Source: Deinandra increscens subsp. villosa (lineage: Eukaryota; Streptophyta; Magnoliopsida; Asterales; Asteraceae). Taken from it: a stretch of 64,000 nt of DNA. Positions 23,966-33,680 of the stretch are shown here, one piece after another. The stretch is taken from the NCBI GenBank assembly GCA_039602395.1, contig JBCNJP010000017.1, forward strand, positions 94,898,713 to 94,962,712. Reading direction: 5' to 3'. The position numbers and the translations under genes were made by a program. The notes beneath the pieces were generated by a model. The model saw nothing but the letters and a program-made list of their open reading frames with translations, did not search any database and was not told where the DNA came from. Positions within the stretch are counted from its first letter, which is position 1. Each line of letters opens with the position of its first letter.

Positions 23966-24249
23966 TCCAATTCAGGCTAATAAATCAGAATTAAGATAAT
24001 GAGGATGAGCACACTAAGGTATTCACTAATACCGTCATAACTTGAGTTCGTTAATAGTTACAGGAGCTAATACCAGCCAAAACGACCGTCTTGGAGAGTT
24101 CTACACATTTAAACGCCTTATTGCCAGTACCTTCCTATTTGACCTCCAAATTCCACTTCTAAGACTTTTGTTTTTGAGTTTGAAGTTTTCGCTACCGATG
24201 TTATAATTTCAAAATAAGTGATTTTCAAGCGTTTGTGGAAGTCAAGGTC
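23966..24249. other. Junction between two Copia-like remnants
   Basis: After the RNase H end there is 280 nt without a recognisable gene. It may hold the 3' noncoding part of the first Copia and the truncated 5' end of the gag element that begins at about 24250. I see no LTR end and no TGGTATCAGAGC primer site. Confidence 0.35.
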
Positions 24250-25537
24250 AAAATGTACCCAAGTTGTTAAAGCTGAAAGAGTATTATATTTGGGTTAAAC
24301 AATTAGAAGCCTGTGTCAGGACAAAAAATTTTGATTTGTGGTTGTTCATTAATAAAGAATACATATATCCAACTGATATTAATGGGAAACCTAAACTAGA
24401 AACGTATCTTACAACTGCTGAAAGGAAAAGTTATGAGAGAGAAGAAAAGGTTTTTGCAATGCTCACTATGGCTTTACCAAAGGAGTTAGTACATCGATTT
24501 ACAAGATGTTATAACTCTAAAAAATTATGGGATGATGTTGCTCAACATTGTGACAGTGAAGATTGATGACTGTTCAACTGAGACTGGTATATAATCAAGT
24601 GATTCAGAATCAGATAATTCAGCATCTAGTGGTTTAGAATCAGGGAGTAATGAGTTGTCAGATAAACGAGATTGTGTTATTGCTTCCAAGACTAAACACG
24701 TGATGGTTGTATGAATGATTCTGATTCTGAAACAAGTTCTTGTGAGACATTTGATAAAGGACGTGATAGTTTCATAGATGAAGTTCAGAAGGAAGTTTCT
24801 TCAGAGTGTCAAAAGTGTGTTGAACTTGTTAAGATTAATGATGGTTTGTTAAAAGAGAAGGAAGTGAAAAAGCAAAAGCTGAAGCTAAAGAAGCTGCTGA
24901 AGATCTTCATGCGTTATTTGAAAAAGTTAATCAAATTGTTGTTGAGGTTGCTGATAAGGTTATTAATCTTCAAGAAGAGGTTTTAAAACTTCGAGATGCA
25001 AATGTTCTTCACCGAGACAAAAATGAAGTGTTGACGAAAGATGTTGACATATTCAAGAAGAAGTGGGAGAAAGTTACAGAAAAAGTGTGAGAAGAATGTG
25101 ATTTGCGAAGAAGGCATAAATATGAATATAATGAGTTGTCTGAACAGTTATTGCTTCTCAAAAAGAGTTATTGGCTGCTCAAGTGAAGATTTCAGAATTG
25201 AAGATGGAAATTCTTGATTTGCAGCGACAAGTGAAAATTGCAATCTATCTCCTACATTTCTGAATCATATATACAAACAGGAGAAGAGTGAACAAAGTAC
25301 TAAAGATGATTTACATCAGGTTCCTTCACTAGTTCATATGTCAAAGTTTTCATCTGCTCCAGTCGATCCAAATGAAGAAATGTATGATTACTCAAAATTT
25401 TCAACTCCAGCTTCAGAAAAGAAGAAAACGTCTAAGTCTAGAAAGAAGAAGTTTGAAGCTGACAAAGCTCCAAAGTTTGATTCTGTTCATCATTTCTAGA
25501 AGATGATAAAAATTTTAACGAGATTGTTGTTGAGAAA
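24250..25537 (+). pseudogene. Copia-like gag, first part (element O)
   Basis: Begins within gag: PKLLKLKEYYIWVKQLEACV, then FDLWLFINKEYIYPTDINGK, KVFAMLTMALPKEL and NSKKLWDDVAQHCDSED, the fold found in Copia gag (DUF4219/UBN2 type). After stops and frame shifts the rest (about 24711-25500) is a Lys/Glu-rich coiled coil with acidic Ser-rich patches. It breaks at 25537 where element A is inserted (duplication AGAAA) and continues at 31462, then after the SIRE insertion at 61329 with a zinc knuckle. Gag would coat the element RNA. Many stops; dead. No protease or pol of this element is visible in the window. Confidence 0.8.
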
Positions 25538-26057
25538 TGTAAGGACCAAGAATTGTGGCTTGTGTATTAAATAGTCACTTGGCGGATTATTTTGAAGGCC
25601 TATGCATGTGTATAGGTGAAAATTAGCTGGGTTATTGTTATATTGGGTCATTGGGCCATTTTAGACATGTTTGGGCTCAATTTTAAGAGTTTAAGGGGAG
25701 TTTAGTGGGCCATTAAAGTCAAATACGGGAATTGACTATTAATTAGGGTTTTTAGGTTGTCTTGTTCATCAAGTTGGAGAATCCCTATATAAGGGAAGCC
25801 CTCCCCTCATTATTAGGTGGCTGTTTTGGTCTTTTTGTGCGAATCGGGGTTTACGAAATTCCCAAGAGAATTTCGATTCTAGTATTGCAATCAAGGTGAT
25901 TAGTAAAGTGTTTTCTTCTTCTGTTTTGTGTTCTTATCTTGTTCTTTATTGAATATTCATATTATTTTTTATTAGACTTGAATCACCTATAATCACCGGA
26001 TTCCGCACGGTGATTATAGACTTTGATATCGCGTGAGGGTTTAATTCGATCCTTACA
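25538..26057 (+). repeat. 5' LTR of element A
   Basis: 520 bp, repeated at 30937-31456. Contains CCCTATATAAGGGAAG (near 25785), a good TATA box. The LTR ends CGATCCTTACA and the primer site follows after two bases. Confidence 0.92.
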
Positions 26058-26059
26058 AT

Positions 26060-26072
26060 TGGTATCAGAGCC
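26060..26072 (+). promoter_or_regulatory. Primer-binding site, element A
   Basis: TGGTATCAGAGCC, complementary to initiator-Met tRNA, two bases downstream of the 5' LTR. Confidence 0.9.
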
Positions 26073-26237
26073 AAGAAACGCAAGTTTTGAGGCTCTCGCG
26101 ATATCGGATTCAGGTTTTTGGTAACTAACAGTTTGAGTGTTTTTGTGATTTTCGCAGTTAGCACAAGTCAGAAGTTTTTTTTTGCAGGTTTAGAATAAAA
26201 AACAGAAGCTTTCGAGACCCTGTGTACGTGCATAGAA

Positions 26238-26720
26238 GACTTTTCGATCCATTCAAGACTTTTCGATCAGACACTCTGATCGAAAACCCTCATCTGTTGC
26301 TCACCTTTGATCGAGAAAGACCCTTAGTGTCTTTTCGATCAGTAGTCCCTCAGTCGAAAAGTGCCAAATTGAGACTTTTCGATCGGCTGATCATAATTGA
26401 GAAGTCCCATCTTGTGACTTCTCGATCAAAAGTCTCAATCGAAAAGTACCCAGTGACTTTTCGATCGTCGGCAACTCACAATCGGAAAGTCCCAGTCGAG
26501 ACTTTTCGATCAAAGCCCCTCTTCGATCCGACCCTGTGTGATCGGAAACCCTTTTCGATCCAACCTTGCTTGATCGGAAACCTCTTTTCGATCCAAATCT
26601 TGTGCGACCGGAAAGTACTTTTCGACCTGACCGAAAACCCTCTTTTCGATCAACCTTTTCTACCTACCTTTCCGATCGAAAATCCTTTTCTATCCGATCG
26701 AGTCTTTCCGGTCCAAATCA
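26238..26720 (+). repeat. Leader array of TTTTCGATC words and their inverse
   Basis: Between primer site and gag ATG, at least nine exact copies of TTTTCGATC are interspersed with the reverse complement (GATCGAAAA, TCGAAAAG) and near-copies (GATCGGAAA). Because both orientations are present, many alternative hairpins are possible. The reading frame that crosses it (26222-26728) merely translates the words and gag most likely starts at 26729. Confidence 0.85.
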
Positions 26721-26728
26721 GAAAAATC

Positions 26729-28771
26729 ATGGCACCCTTTCTACCAGGTAATTCTGTATCTACCAGCAACCTTGAGGTATGTAATTGTTCTTGTTCTCAT
26801 TGTGTGGAGGTATTTAATGCTTACAAAGAATATGAATCTAAATTTTATTATGAATCCCTAAACTGTGAACGTGCCACTAGAGAATCAAATAATTTCAAAG
26901 ATATGGCTAAAGTAAATAGGGAAAAGTATGAAGCAGCTAAGCTTGATGTGACAAACCTTGACAATCAATTAAGTGACACTAGAGTTCTGTTGAGAGTTGC
27001 TAACACAAAAGTTGAAAAACTAACAAAAGAGGTAGAAGAATTGAGAGATCAACTTGCTAAATCTCAAAGTAAAATAGATGCTAATAATAAGATTCAATCA
27101 AAAATGCTGGAAGCAAGATCTCTTTTCTATAACTCTGATGTTAGGATGAAGTATGTTCAACAAAATTCAGGTTTAGGTTTTGGGGATGATATCAAAGAAG
27201 AAACATCAACTCACACTGTCCCCATGCCCCACATGCATGAAATGATTTCTGAACATATACCGTCAAAGGGGACAATAGATTCTTTAGCTGACATTGACAA
27301 AAGACTTTCTGAATGTCCTATTAAAATTACTGCTCCTATTTCTAACTCTACTACTTCTTGTGCAGATACAAAAAATAAAGAAGCAGGTTCTGAGGGAGAA
27401 AGTGTTGGGGTTGAGAGTATAAAATTTCCTGATTTTAAAACTAAAAGTTTTGTGTCAGATAAGTGTGAGTCTGAATTGAGCTTTGCTAAGTCTAATGTTT
27501 TTGACAAAACTTCTGTTTGTGGTACTTTTAATTTCGGTGTTTGTGATCCTAAACTTTCCAAACCTTTGAGGAAAGTCAGGATTTTGAGAAAGAATAAGGG
27601 ACCACAGGTTGCTGGTCCTAAGCCTACTGATCCCAATTTGGTTGGTTTGAATGATTGTTTGAATGAGTGTGCTAATGCTTGTGATAATGCTAGTAATGTG
27701 TAGAACGTGCAGAATGTGTAGGAGGCCAAACCACATGACTTTATCCCATATCCTGAGGTAAATTCTGTGTATGACCAATTTGTGCCAGTACAGCGGGAGT
27801 ATGTGCTAACAACTAGGCCCAATGGCAAAGTTGTGTGGATCCACAAAAATTCCAAACCATCTTGGGTATCCACAGGGAAGAAATATTCCCAAGCTCCCGC
27901 ATACCCAAAGAAGCAGTCCTGCCATATGTGTGGGAATCCTGGACATGTGGCAAGGAATTGCTTATATAGGACATATGAACCCTACTACCCTAAAACTCAT
28001 TTTCAAAACTTCCAAGGGCAATCATATGGTGGCACAAACCAAAAACCTGCCCACAGAAAGGTAAATTCTCAGCCAAAGGTACCTACAGGCCCAAAGGTAT
28101 CTAAAGTGACCAAAGAATCTGCACCTTCACACCCTAAGGTGCAGAGACATGTACCTTCACAACCAAAGGTACACAAGGTGACCAAAAAGCCTGCACCTTC
28201 AATCCCTAAGGTGCAGAAGTCTGTACCCCTGCAACCAAAGGTACAGAAAGTTAACCAAAAGCCTAAGTCACCTCAACATCCAACCAAAACTGATTTCAAA
28301 AGTCATAAATTGAATGATTCTGTTAACAAATCAGTTGTTGCTTTAAAACCTATTTGGGTTCCCAAACATGGTGGTCTTTCTGAGAATAATCAAGAGAGGT
28401 GGAATGTGAAAAAGGTGGTAAATCAGTGTTACCTACCTAAAGGGGTGTATAAGAAGCACTCCAAACAATTTGATGAAGTTAAAAATGATAAATCAAACAT
28501 TTATCAAATTCCACCTAAAAGGCTACAGGGTAAAGGGAAAGAAAACAATCAGCCCACGAATGTCATTTCCAATGATGGTCGTGTGAATTCTAATGAACCC
28601 ACAAAGCCCACATCAAAGTCCACCAAAAACAACACCAAGAAACCCAAATCAAAGGCACCCACAACCCCAAGTATCAATCTTTCAAAGAGAATGTGCTTAA
28701 AAGAAATAACTTTCAATGACTCCGCAGGTATACCCAGAACAACAATGGCCTGGGTACTTATGGTTAACTAA
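26729..28771 (+). pseudogene. Gag of element A, split by two in-frame TAG codons
   Basis: I place the start at ATG 26729 (MAPFLPGNSVSTSNLEVCNC), after the repetitive leader. Residues about 40-130 are a predicted coiled coil (ESNNFKDMAKVNREKYEAAK; KVEKLTKEVEELRDQL). The frame meets TAG at 27701-27703 and again at 27719-27721, then runs open to 28771. The second part has YVLTTRPNGKVVWIHKNSKP, the zinc knuckle CHMCGNPGHVARNC, Lys/Pro-rich repeats (PKVQKV-type, about 28050-28250) and ends FNDSAGIPRTTMAWV. That ending corresponds to YNDAMGRPKTTKA just ahead of the protease in the SIRE element here. The otherwise fully open 2-kb frame makes the two close stops notable: either late mutations or, less likely, readthrough. 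The SIRE gag is the nearest relative. Confidence 0.82.
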
Positions 28772-28773
28772 TC

Positions 28774-28990
28774 TCTCACCTTGTGCAGGAACAGTCAAGG
28801 AGGACTTTCATTAACTTATTTGTTTTTGAAAGTGATTGTTCCAGGCACAGGATAGAAGGCATCTCTCAACTACATGACATGCAGATTCTCATTTGTAGGG
28901 ATGTTCTTCTGGTAAGAGGTAAATCTAGCAAAATCAGCAAGGTACTGTCTTAATTGTTTGTTTCTTGGCAAATCTGATGAGAAGTATGGT
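28774..28990 (+). pseudogene. Decayed protease remnant of element A
   Basis: Right after the gag stop the DNA still aligns with a Copia protease active-site region. AGTGATTGTTCCAGGCAC gives SDCSRH where active copies read DSGCSxHMTG. Catalytic Asp and Gly are lost and there are stops soon after (near 28950). Element B shows the same remnant at 43390-43569 (ISDCSRH). Confidence 0.7.
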
Positions 28991-29473
28991 TCTGCATAAA
29001 ACAAAACTCATTTATGAAAAAATCTCAAATGATAAACTTTGAAGGTTAGCTTGGCCAAGTTTGTCTTATAGTGTGTTTAAAAAAAAGAAAAAAAGAAAAA
29101 GACAGATGTGTGTTGTTATTAAAAATCAAAAAGCAAGGGGAAGTATAGAAAAGATGAAATTGTTGACCCCTAAAAATTATGCTTTTTAATTTTTAATCTT
29201 ATGTTTGTTTGCCTGAGAAGGTGGGAAATGAAATATTTCCGTTCTAAGAATGACTGACACGCGTAAGGCAAAAGTGAAAGACATGATCCAAGGTGATGTG
29301 CTCGGTAGGCTCTGTTTCAAAAACAAAGGTATGGGTCACAACACTTAAAGATAAAGTATGTCATTTGATGGGATACACACACTTAGGTTAAGTGCTTGTT
29401 CTATTTGACTGCGAAATTGTTCCTGATACACACGCCGGACTCCAAAGTGTTGAATCGAAAATCTCAAAAAGTC
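28991..29473 (+). other. 3' noncoding cassette of element A, first part
   Basis: No coding potential. The block at 29251-29314 (TGACACGCGTAAGGC, then GGTGATGTGCTCGGTAGGCT) recurs on the sense strand of element B (42882-42940) and, more diverged, in element O (62315-62334, GATGTGCTAGGTAGACTCGG). Short A-rich low-complexity sequence lies near 29080-29100. Confidence 0.7.
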
Positions 29474-29638
29474 GGCGTCCCTTCTGTTTTGTGTGAGCAA
29501 AGATCTGGGGATGTCAAAGCCGTCAGTCAAGTCTTGCCTCTGCTTTGCGTGAGCAATGACCTGGTGTAGAATGGTTGACGTGTTAATCAGACTTTCCTCT
29601 GTTTTGCGTGAGCAAAGACCTGGTTAGTCTGTATTAAC
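29474..29638 (+). other. Three consecutive hairpins with a common apical motif (element A)
   Basis: Hairpin 1: GGCGTCCC (29474-29481) pairs with GGGATGTC (29508-29515), including two G-U pairs. Hairpin 2: GTCAA (29526-29530) pairs with TTGAC (29575-29579). Hairpin 3: GTTAATCAGACT (29582-29593) pairs with AGTCTG-T-ATTAAC (29626-29638), 12 bp with one bulged T. All enclose nearly the same apical sequence: CTCTG or TTCTG, TTTTG or CTTTG, a loop of six (CGTGAG or TGTGAG), CAAAG or CAATG, then ACCTGG or ATCTGG. Outer stems differ in sequence yet stay paired. This is the pattern expected of a selected RNA structure; function unknown. Confidence 0.65.
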
Positions 29639-30104
29639 GTGCTTGCAGATCGCTGTATATAATTTACACCCCAAAAGATGCCAATGTGCACTACAAAAGA
29701 GACCCTCTAGCGTCCAAAACCCTTCAGCCCTGACTTTGTGACTAGACTTATGTGTTTGATGAAAGGTTACCACCTGACTGATAAACGCCTCTGAGTTGAA
29801 ATCATACAAGTCTTTATATATTATTCCTATCTCTTTTATGATCTGTTCTTTCTCTTCTCAACCATGTCTCGAGAAAAGATTCAAAACTCTGGATATGGGA
29901 ATGTGAAAATATGTGGTAGGGAATGATCAAGCTTGATAGACTGCACATATTAATTACCTAGGATTTGTGTGTGACTGTCGGATGTTCATAATTAATGCAC
30001 CTAAAAGATAAATAAGTGACAAACAGCCGGGAAAATGAGGAACATGGGTTTAAGAAGGACCAATATACTGGCAATCGCCTGGACGTGTTCGAGTAACAGA
30101 AGCC

Positions 30105-30143
30105 GAAAAGGGTTCCTCAGTCAGATTCATACGGTTTGATCCC
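30105..30143 (+). other. 39-nt block identical in elements A and B
   Basis: From GAAAAGGGTTCCTCAG to CGGTTTGATCCC this is base-identical to the reverse strand of 42272-42310 in element B, although most of the surrounding noncoding DNA of the two elements has diverged. The neighbourhood (30070-30104) is also similar, with GGCAATCGCCTGGAC in A and GGCAATCACCTGGAC in B. Possibly a replication or packaging site; no coding frame explains it. Confidence 0.65.
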
Positions 30144-30925
30144 ATAGAAACCTTCTCGTTTAGTAATTTGGTATGTTTGTTTTTCTTATTTTTCTTTTGA
30201 TTTATCTTAGGTTTTTATTGTTTATTTTCAACCATGGCCAGGATAATTTAAAGGTTTTAATAAGTCTTATGGGTTTTGTGCAAGAAAGTATGACTCCCCT
30301 CATAATCTCAGGGGGAGATAATGTGAAGAGTCCTCGGGTTCAGGGGAAGTGTTTTTAGGAAACCCGTAACCATTTTTAGGGTTTTTGGTTAAATAATGCT
30401 AACCCGATAACCAGTCATCATTGTCTGGTTAGTGTCTGTTTCATGTTGTGCTTGACAGGATAAGTCAGAAAAGGAAAACTCATGGACAAGAAGGTCAAGG
30501 ACTCAGTTGACCAATGCACTGATGCTGTTACTGATCAAGTTGAAGAACCAGCCGGAAAAGGACTTACCCTATGCTTAGGGGAAGTTTGTTGGTTTCTGAA
30601 GACTCAAAAGATACCATTCTCAAGTTTAGGGGAAGCAAAATGAAGAAAAGATGCCAAGACAAGCAAGTCAAGACAGTTACTGATGATTCAACAAGGAATC
30701 CACATTTTTCAACAAGAAGCAAGTACTTGAGAATCATCCTCTCATTACTTGTTCATCCTTAGAAGTCCAAGCTGATGCTGATTGAGAGAATGCTCCCAAA
30801 AGTCTCTCGTTGTTGCCCAATGAAGATTTTTGAAGAAAAGAATCTTCATCAACCCATGTTCAAGCCAAGGAAAAGACTGCAAGTCTGAAGATTTAAAGTA
30901 AAAAATATATTTAATAGCACAAGCC

Positions 30926-31456
30926 AAGGGGAAGATTGTAAGGACCAAGAATTGTGGCTTGTGTATTAAATAGTCACTTGGCGGATTATTTTGAAGGCCT
31001 ATGCATGTGTATAGGTGAAACTTAGCTGGGTTATTGTTATATTGGGTCATTGGGCCATTTTAGACATGTTTGGGCTCAATTTAAAGAGTTTAAGGGGAGT
31101 TTAGTGGGCCATTAAAGTCAAATACGGGAATTGACTATTAATTAGGGTTTTTAGGTTGTCTTGTTCTCCAAGTTGGAGAATCCCTATATAAGGGAAGCCC
31201 TCCCCTCATTATTAGGTGGCTATTTTGGTGTTTTTGTGCGAATTGGGGTTTACGAAATTCCCAAGAGAATTTCGATTCTAGTGTTGCAATCAAGGTGATT
31301 AGTAAAGTGTTTTCTTCTTCTGGTTTGTGTTCTTATCTTGTTCTTTATTGAATATTCATATTATTTTTTATTAGACTTGAATCACCTATAATCACCGGAT
31401 TCCGCACGGTGATTATAGACTTTGATATCGCGTGAGGGTTTAATACGATCCTTACA
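30926..31456 (+). repeat. Polypurine tract and 3' LTR of element A
   Basis: AAGGGGAAGAT (30926-30936) is the purine tract and matches that of element B (AGGGGAAGAT). The LTR proper is 30937-31456 and is followed by the AGAAA duplication. Confidence 0.9.
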
Positions 31457-31461
31457 AGAAA

Positions 31462-31764
31462 TATACTGGTACTTCAAATGAGGTTGAAGCTGATAAATCT
31501 TTGATTTCTGAGAACAAACTAAAGGACATCAAAGCTAAATTCACTAGAGATGCAAATGCAATGAATGCGTCTAGTTCTTAATCTGGTTCATCCAAGCGTT
31601 CAGGTTATAAGCATAAAGGTCTTGGTTATGAGCTTAAGGAGGTGCCAGTTCAACAAGCAAAACAGAAGAAAGAGTTTCTTAACAAGGTTCAAAAACAAAA
31701 TGTTCAAGGTTCACAACAGAAGAAGCAGAATGTATTTACATCAAGAAATAGTCATTATTATTTC
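31462..31764 (+). pseudogene. Copia-like gag, middle part (element O)
   Basis: Resumes the gag interrupted at 25537. It is Lys/Gln-rich coding, broken by stops and frame changes (for example GYKHKGLGYELKEVPVQQAK followed by basic QKKEFLNKVQKQ). It ends where the SIRE-type element starts at 31765 (duplication ATTTC at 31760-31764) and resumes at 61329. Confidence 0.65.
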
Positions 31765-32366
31765 TGTTGGGAATGTTCAGTTTGGCTGAAATTCTCTAAG
31801 TCAGAATTTCGAAGGAAGTTCCTCCGGAACTTTTGGTTCTCCAAGTAGTTCCTCCTGAACTCTCCCTTTGTTACTCCGAAAGTTTGACTTCTAACTCGGT
31901 TCAAGTTTCAATGCAGTACAGCTGTCAAAGAGCAGTTTACTTTCTGCCATGCTTTACACTGTTCACCGATAGAGTTGCTCAACTGTTCATAGCGCCCATG
32001 CTTGTTGGTACAACAACTTTTGGAGTAGATATGATTAGTTTATTTAGCCTAGTAGCTAAATGGAAATAAAAGAATATCTTTTATTTCCTCCTTGCACTAT
32101 ATATATTACTTGTATTTCTCTTTGTTTATTGTTGATCGGTTCTTTCATGTTCATCAGCTGTAACTCGTTGTAAACATTGGAGAAGTAATAATATTGTAGT
32201 GCTTGGAATTTACATCTTGTATTCAACTACTTTATTTCTTGTTTATCAGTTACTGTTATCGATCAAAGGCATTTTAACATAAACACAAACAAGTCTGATT
32301 CTGCCTTTCTTGTTTGATACCTTCAAGTAATTTGTTTGGTTAGTTAGTTCTAACCACGATCCAACA
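31765..32366 (+). repeat. 5' LTR of the SIRE-type element
   Basis: 602 bp, with TG/CA ends. Contains CACTATATATATTAC (TATA zone, near 32096) and several TTCC/GGAA words near 31810-31880 of the kind that recur throughout the element. A primer site TGGTATCAGAGC follows at 32369-32380. Confidence 0.92.
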
Positions 32367-32368
32367 AG

Positions 32369-32380
32369 TGGTATCAGAGC
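32369..32380 (+). promoter_or_regulatory. Primer-binding site, SIRE-type element
   Basis: TGGTATCAGAGC, complementary to initiator-Met tRNA, two bases after the LTR. Confidence 0.88.
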
Positions 32381-32490
32381 TTTGGCTCTTGTGTTTAAAA
32401 GTATTAAAGAATTTCTTTTGAAAATTTTTCTTACTCGAAGGTGTTTCTGTTTGCTTTAGATAAGACTGTATCGATTCTTGATCTCTGAAA

Positions 32491-33680
32491 ATGAGTGAAC
32501 TAAAGAATGGCAGCACTAACAAACCACCCACATTTACTCCTGATGACTTTGATACCTGGAAACTCAGAATGGAGATTTTCTGTAAAAACACTGTCTACAA
32601 AATGTGGAACTCCATTAACACAGGACCATAGGTCATTACAACCAAATCTGTAACTCAATCAATTATTGACCTTGTCAAAACGTATGAGAATTATTCTGAG
32701 GATGACCATAGACCTGTGAATGTGACTACAAAGCTTTATGGGCACTCCAAGCAACTCTCCCTAATTCCATACTCATTGGCTTTAAGAGATGCAAAACTGC
32801 ACATGATCTTTGGAAAGCTCTTATTGAAATGTATGAGGGGACAGATGAGGTTAAGGAGAATAAGAAAGATGTTTTGAAACAAAGATATGAAATTTTTTCT
32901 CATAAAAGAGGTGAAACCATGTCTGAGCAATATTTGAGATATGTGAAACTGATAGATGAACTGCAAGGTGTAGATGTAAAAATAGAAAATGCTGATATAG
33001 TCAGAAAATTTTTAAGATCTTTACCTAAAGTTTGGACTGTCTATACAGTTAGCATAAAATATAACAAGGATCTCAAAACTTTGAAGCTAGGAGATCTCTA
33101 TGGTATGCTGAGTGCACATGAGATGGAGATGAATGAGAAGTCTGGTATAACATCTAACCAAACATCATCTTCAAAAAGCACTTTGGCTCTCATCACTGCT
33201 CACTCAGAGAACTATTTTGATCATGAATCACATATATCCTTTCCTGAGTCTCCTAAAGGACATAAAGTTTCATACTTTCAAAACTTTGCAAATGTTGCTA
33301 ACAATTCTTATACAGGGTTTATTAGATCAGATCTTGAATGCATAAGTGCAGATGATCTAGAGGATATTGACATCATAACCCAGCTTGCCATGGTGTCACT
33401 GAGGGCACAAAGGTTCTACAAGAGAACTGGAAGAAAGTACAATGGAGCCAAGAATGCTCCCATAGGCCACAAATAAAAAGTCAAATGTTACAACTGTCAT
33501 CACTTAGGACATTTTGCCAGGGAGTGTTCTCAGCCAAGAAGAGATAGTGGGTACAATGCTGAAAAGAAACCAGAGTTTACCAAGCCAAGCTCTTCCTTAG
33601 GCCCAACTCCACCAAAACCTGCTTTCAACCAAAGTCAAGCAACTGCTGCTGTTGCAAACCAAACAGGGTTTCTTGACTAG
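32491..33680 (+). pseudogene. SIRE-type gag (UBN2 domain and zinc knuckle)
   Basis: Starts at ATG 32491 (MSELKNGSTNKPPTFTPDDF, then DTWKLRMEIFCK). A TAG interrupts at 32629-32631 and one base is missing near 32721; the next frame carries TAHDLWKALIEMYEG and LKQRYEIFSHKRGETMSEQY, the UBN2-type gag core. Further on are LVIG-free linker sequence and VSLRAQRFYKRTGRK, a TAA at 33474-33476, then the CCHC knuckle CYNCHHLGHFARECS. The gag ends in a stop at 33678-33680. Gag forms the particle and binds RNA through the knuckle. At least three inactivating changes. Confidence 0.88.

Larger units (their letters stand above)
25538..31456 (+). mobile_element. Gag-only LTR retrotransposon A (SIRE-derived)
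   Basis: Two 520-bp LTRs (25538-26057 and 30937-31456) run from TGTAAGGACC to GATCCTTACA, flanked by AGAAA (25533-25537 and 31457-31461). Order: LTR, Met-tRNA primer site, motif-rich leader, gag with CCHC, decayed protease remnant, about 2 kb of structured noncoding sequence, purine tract, LTR. Integrase, RT and RNase H are absent. About ten of 520 LTR positions differ by eye. The layout and the shared gag C-terminus tie it to the SIRE-type element at 31765-61323 and to element B. It must have moved with enzymes supplied by another element (inference). Confidence 0.9.

Noticed and set aside
29474..29638. Hammerhead ribozymes as in retrozymes
   Set aside because: No CUGANGA and GAAA core around the hairpins, here or in the LTRs.
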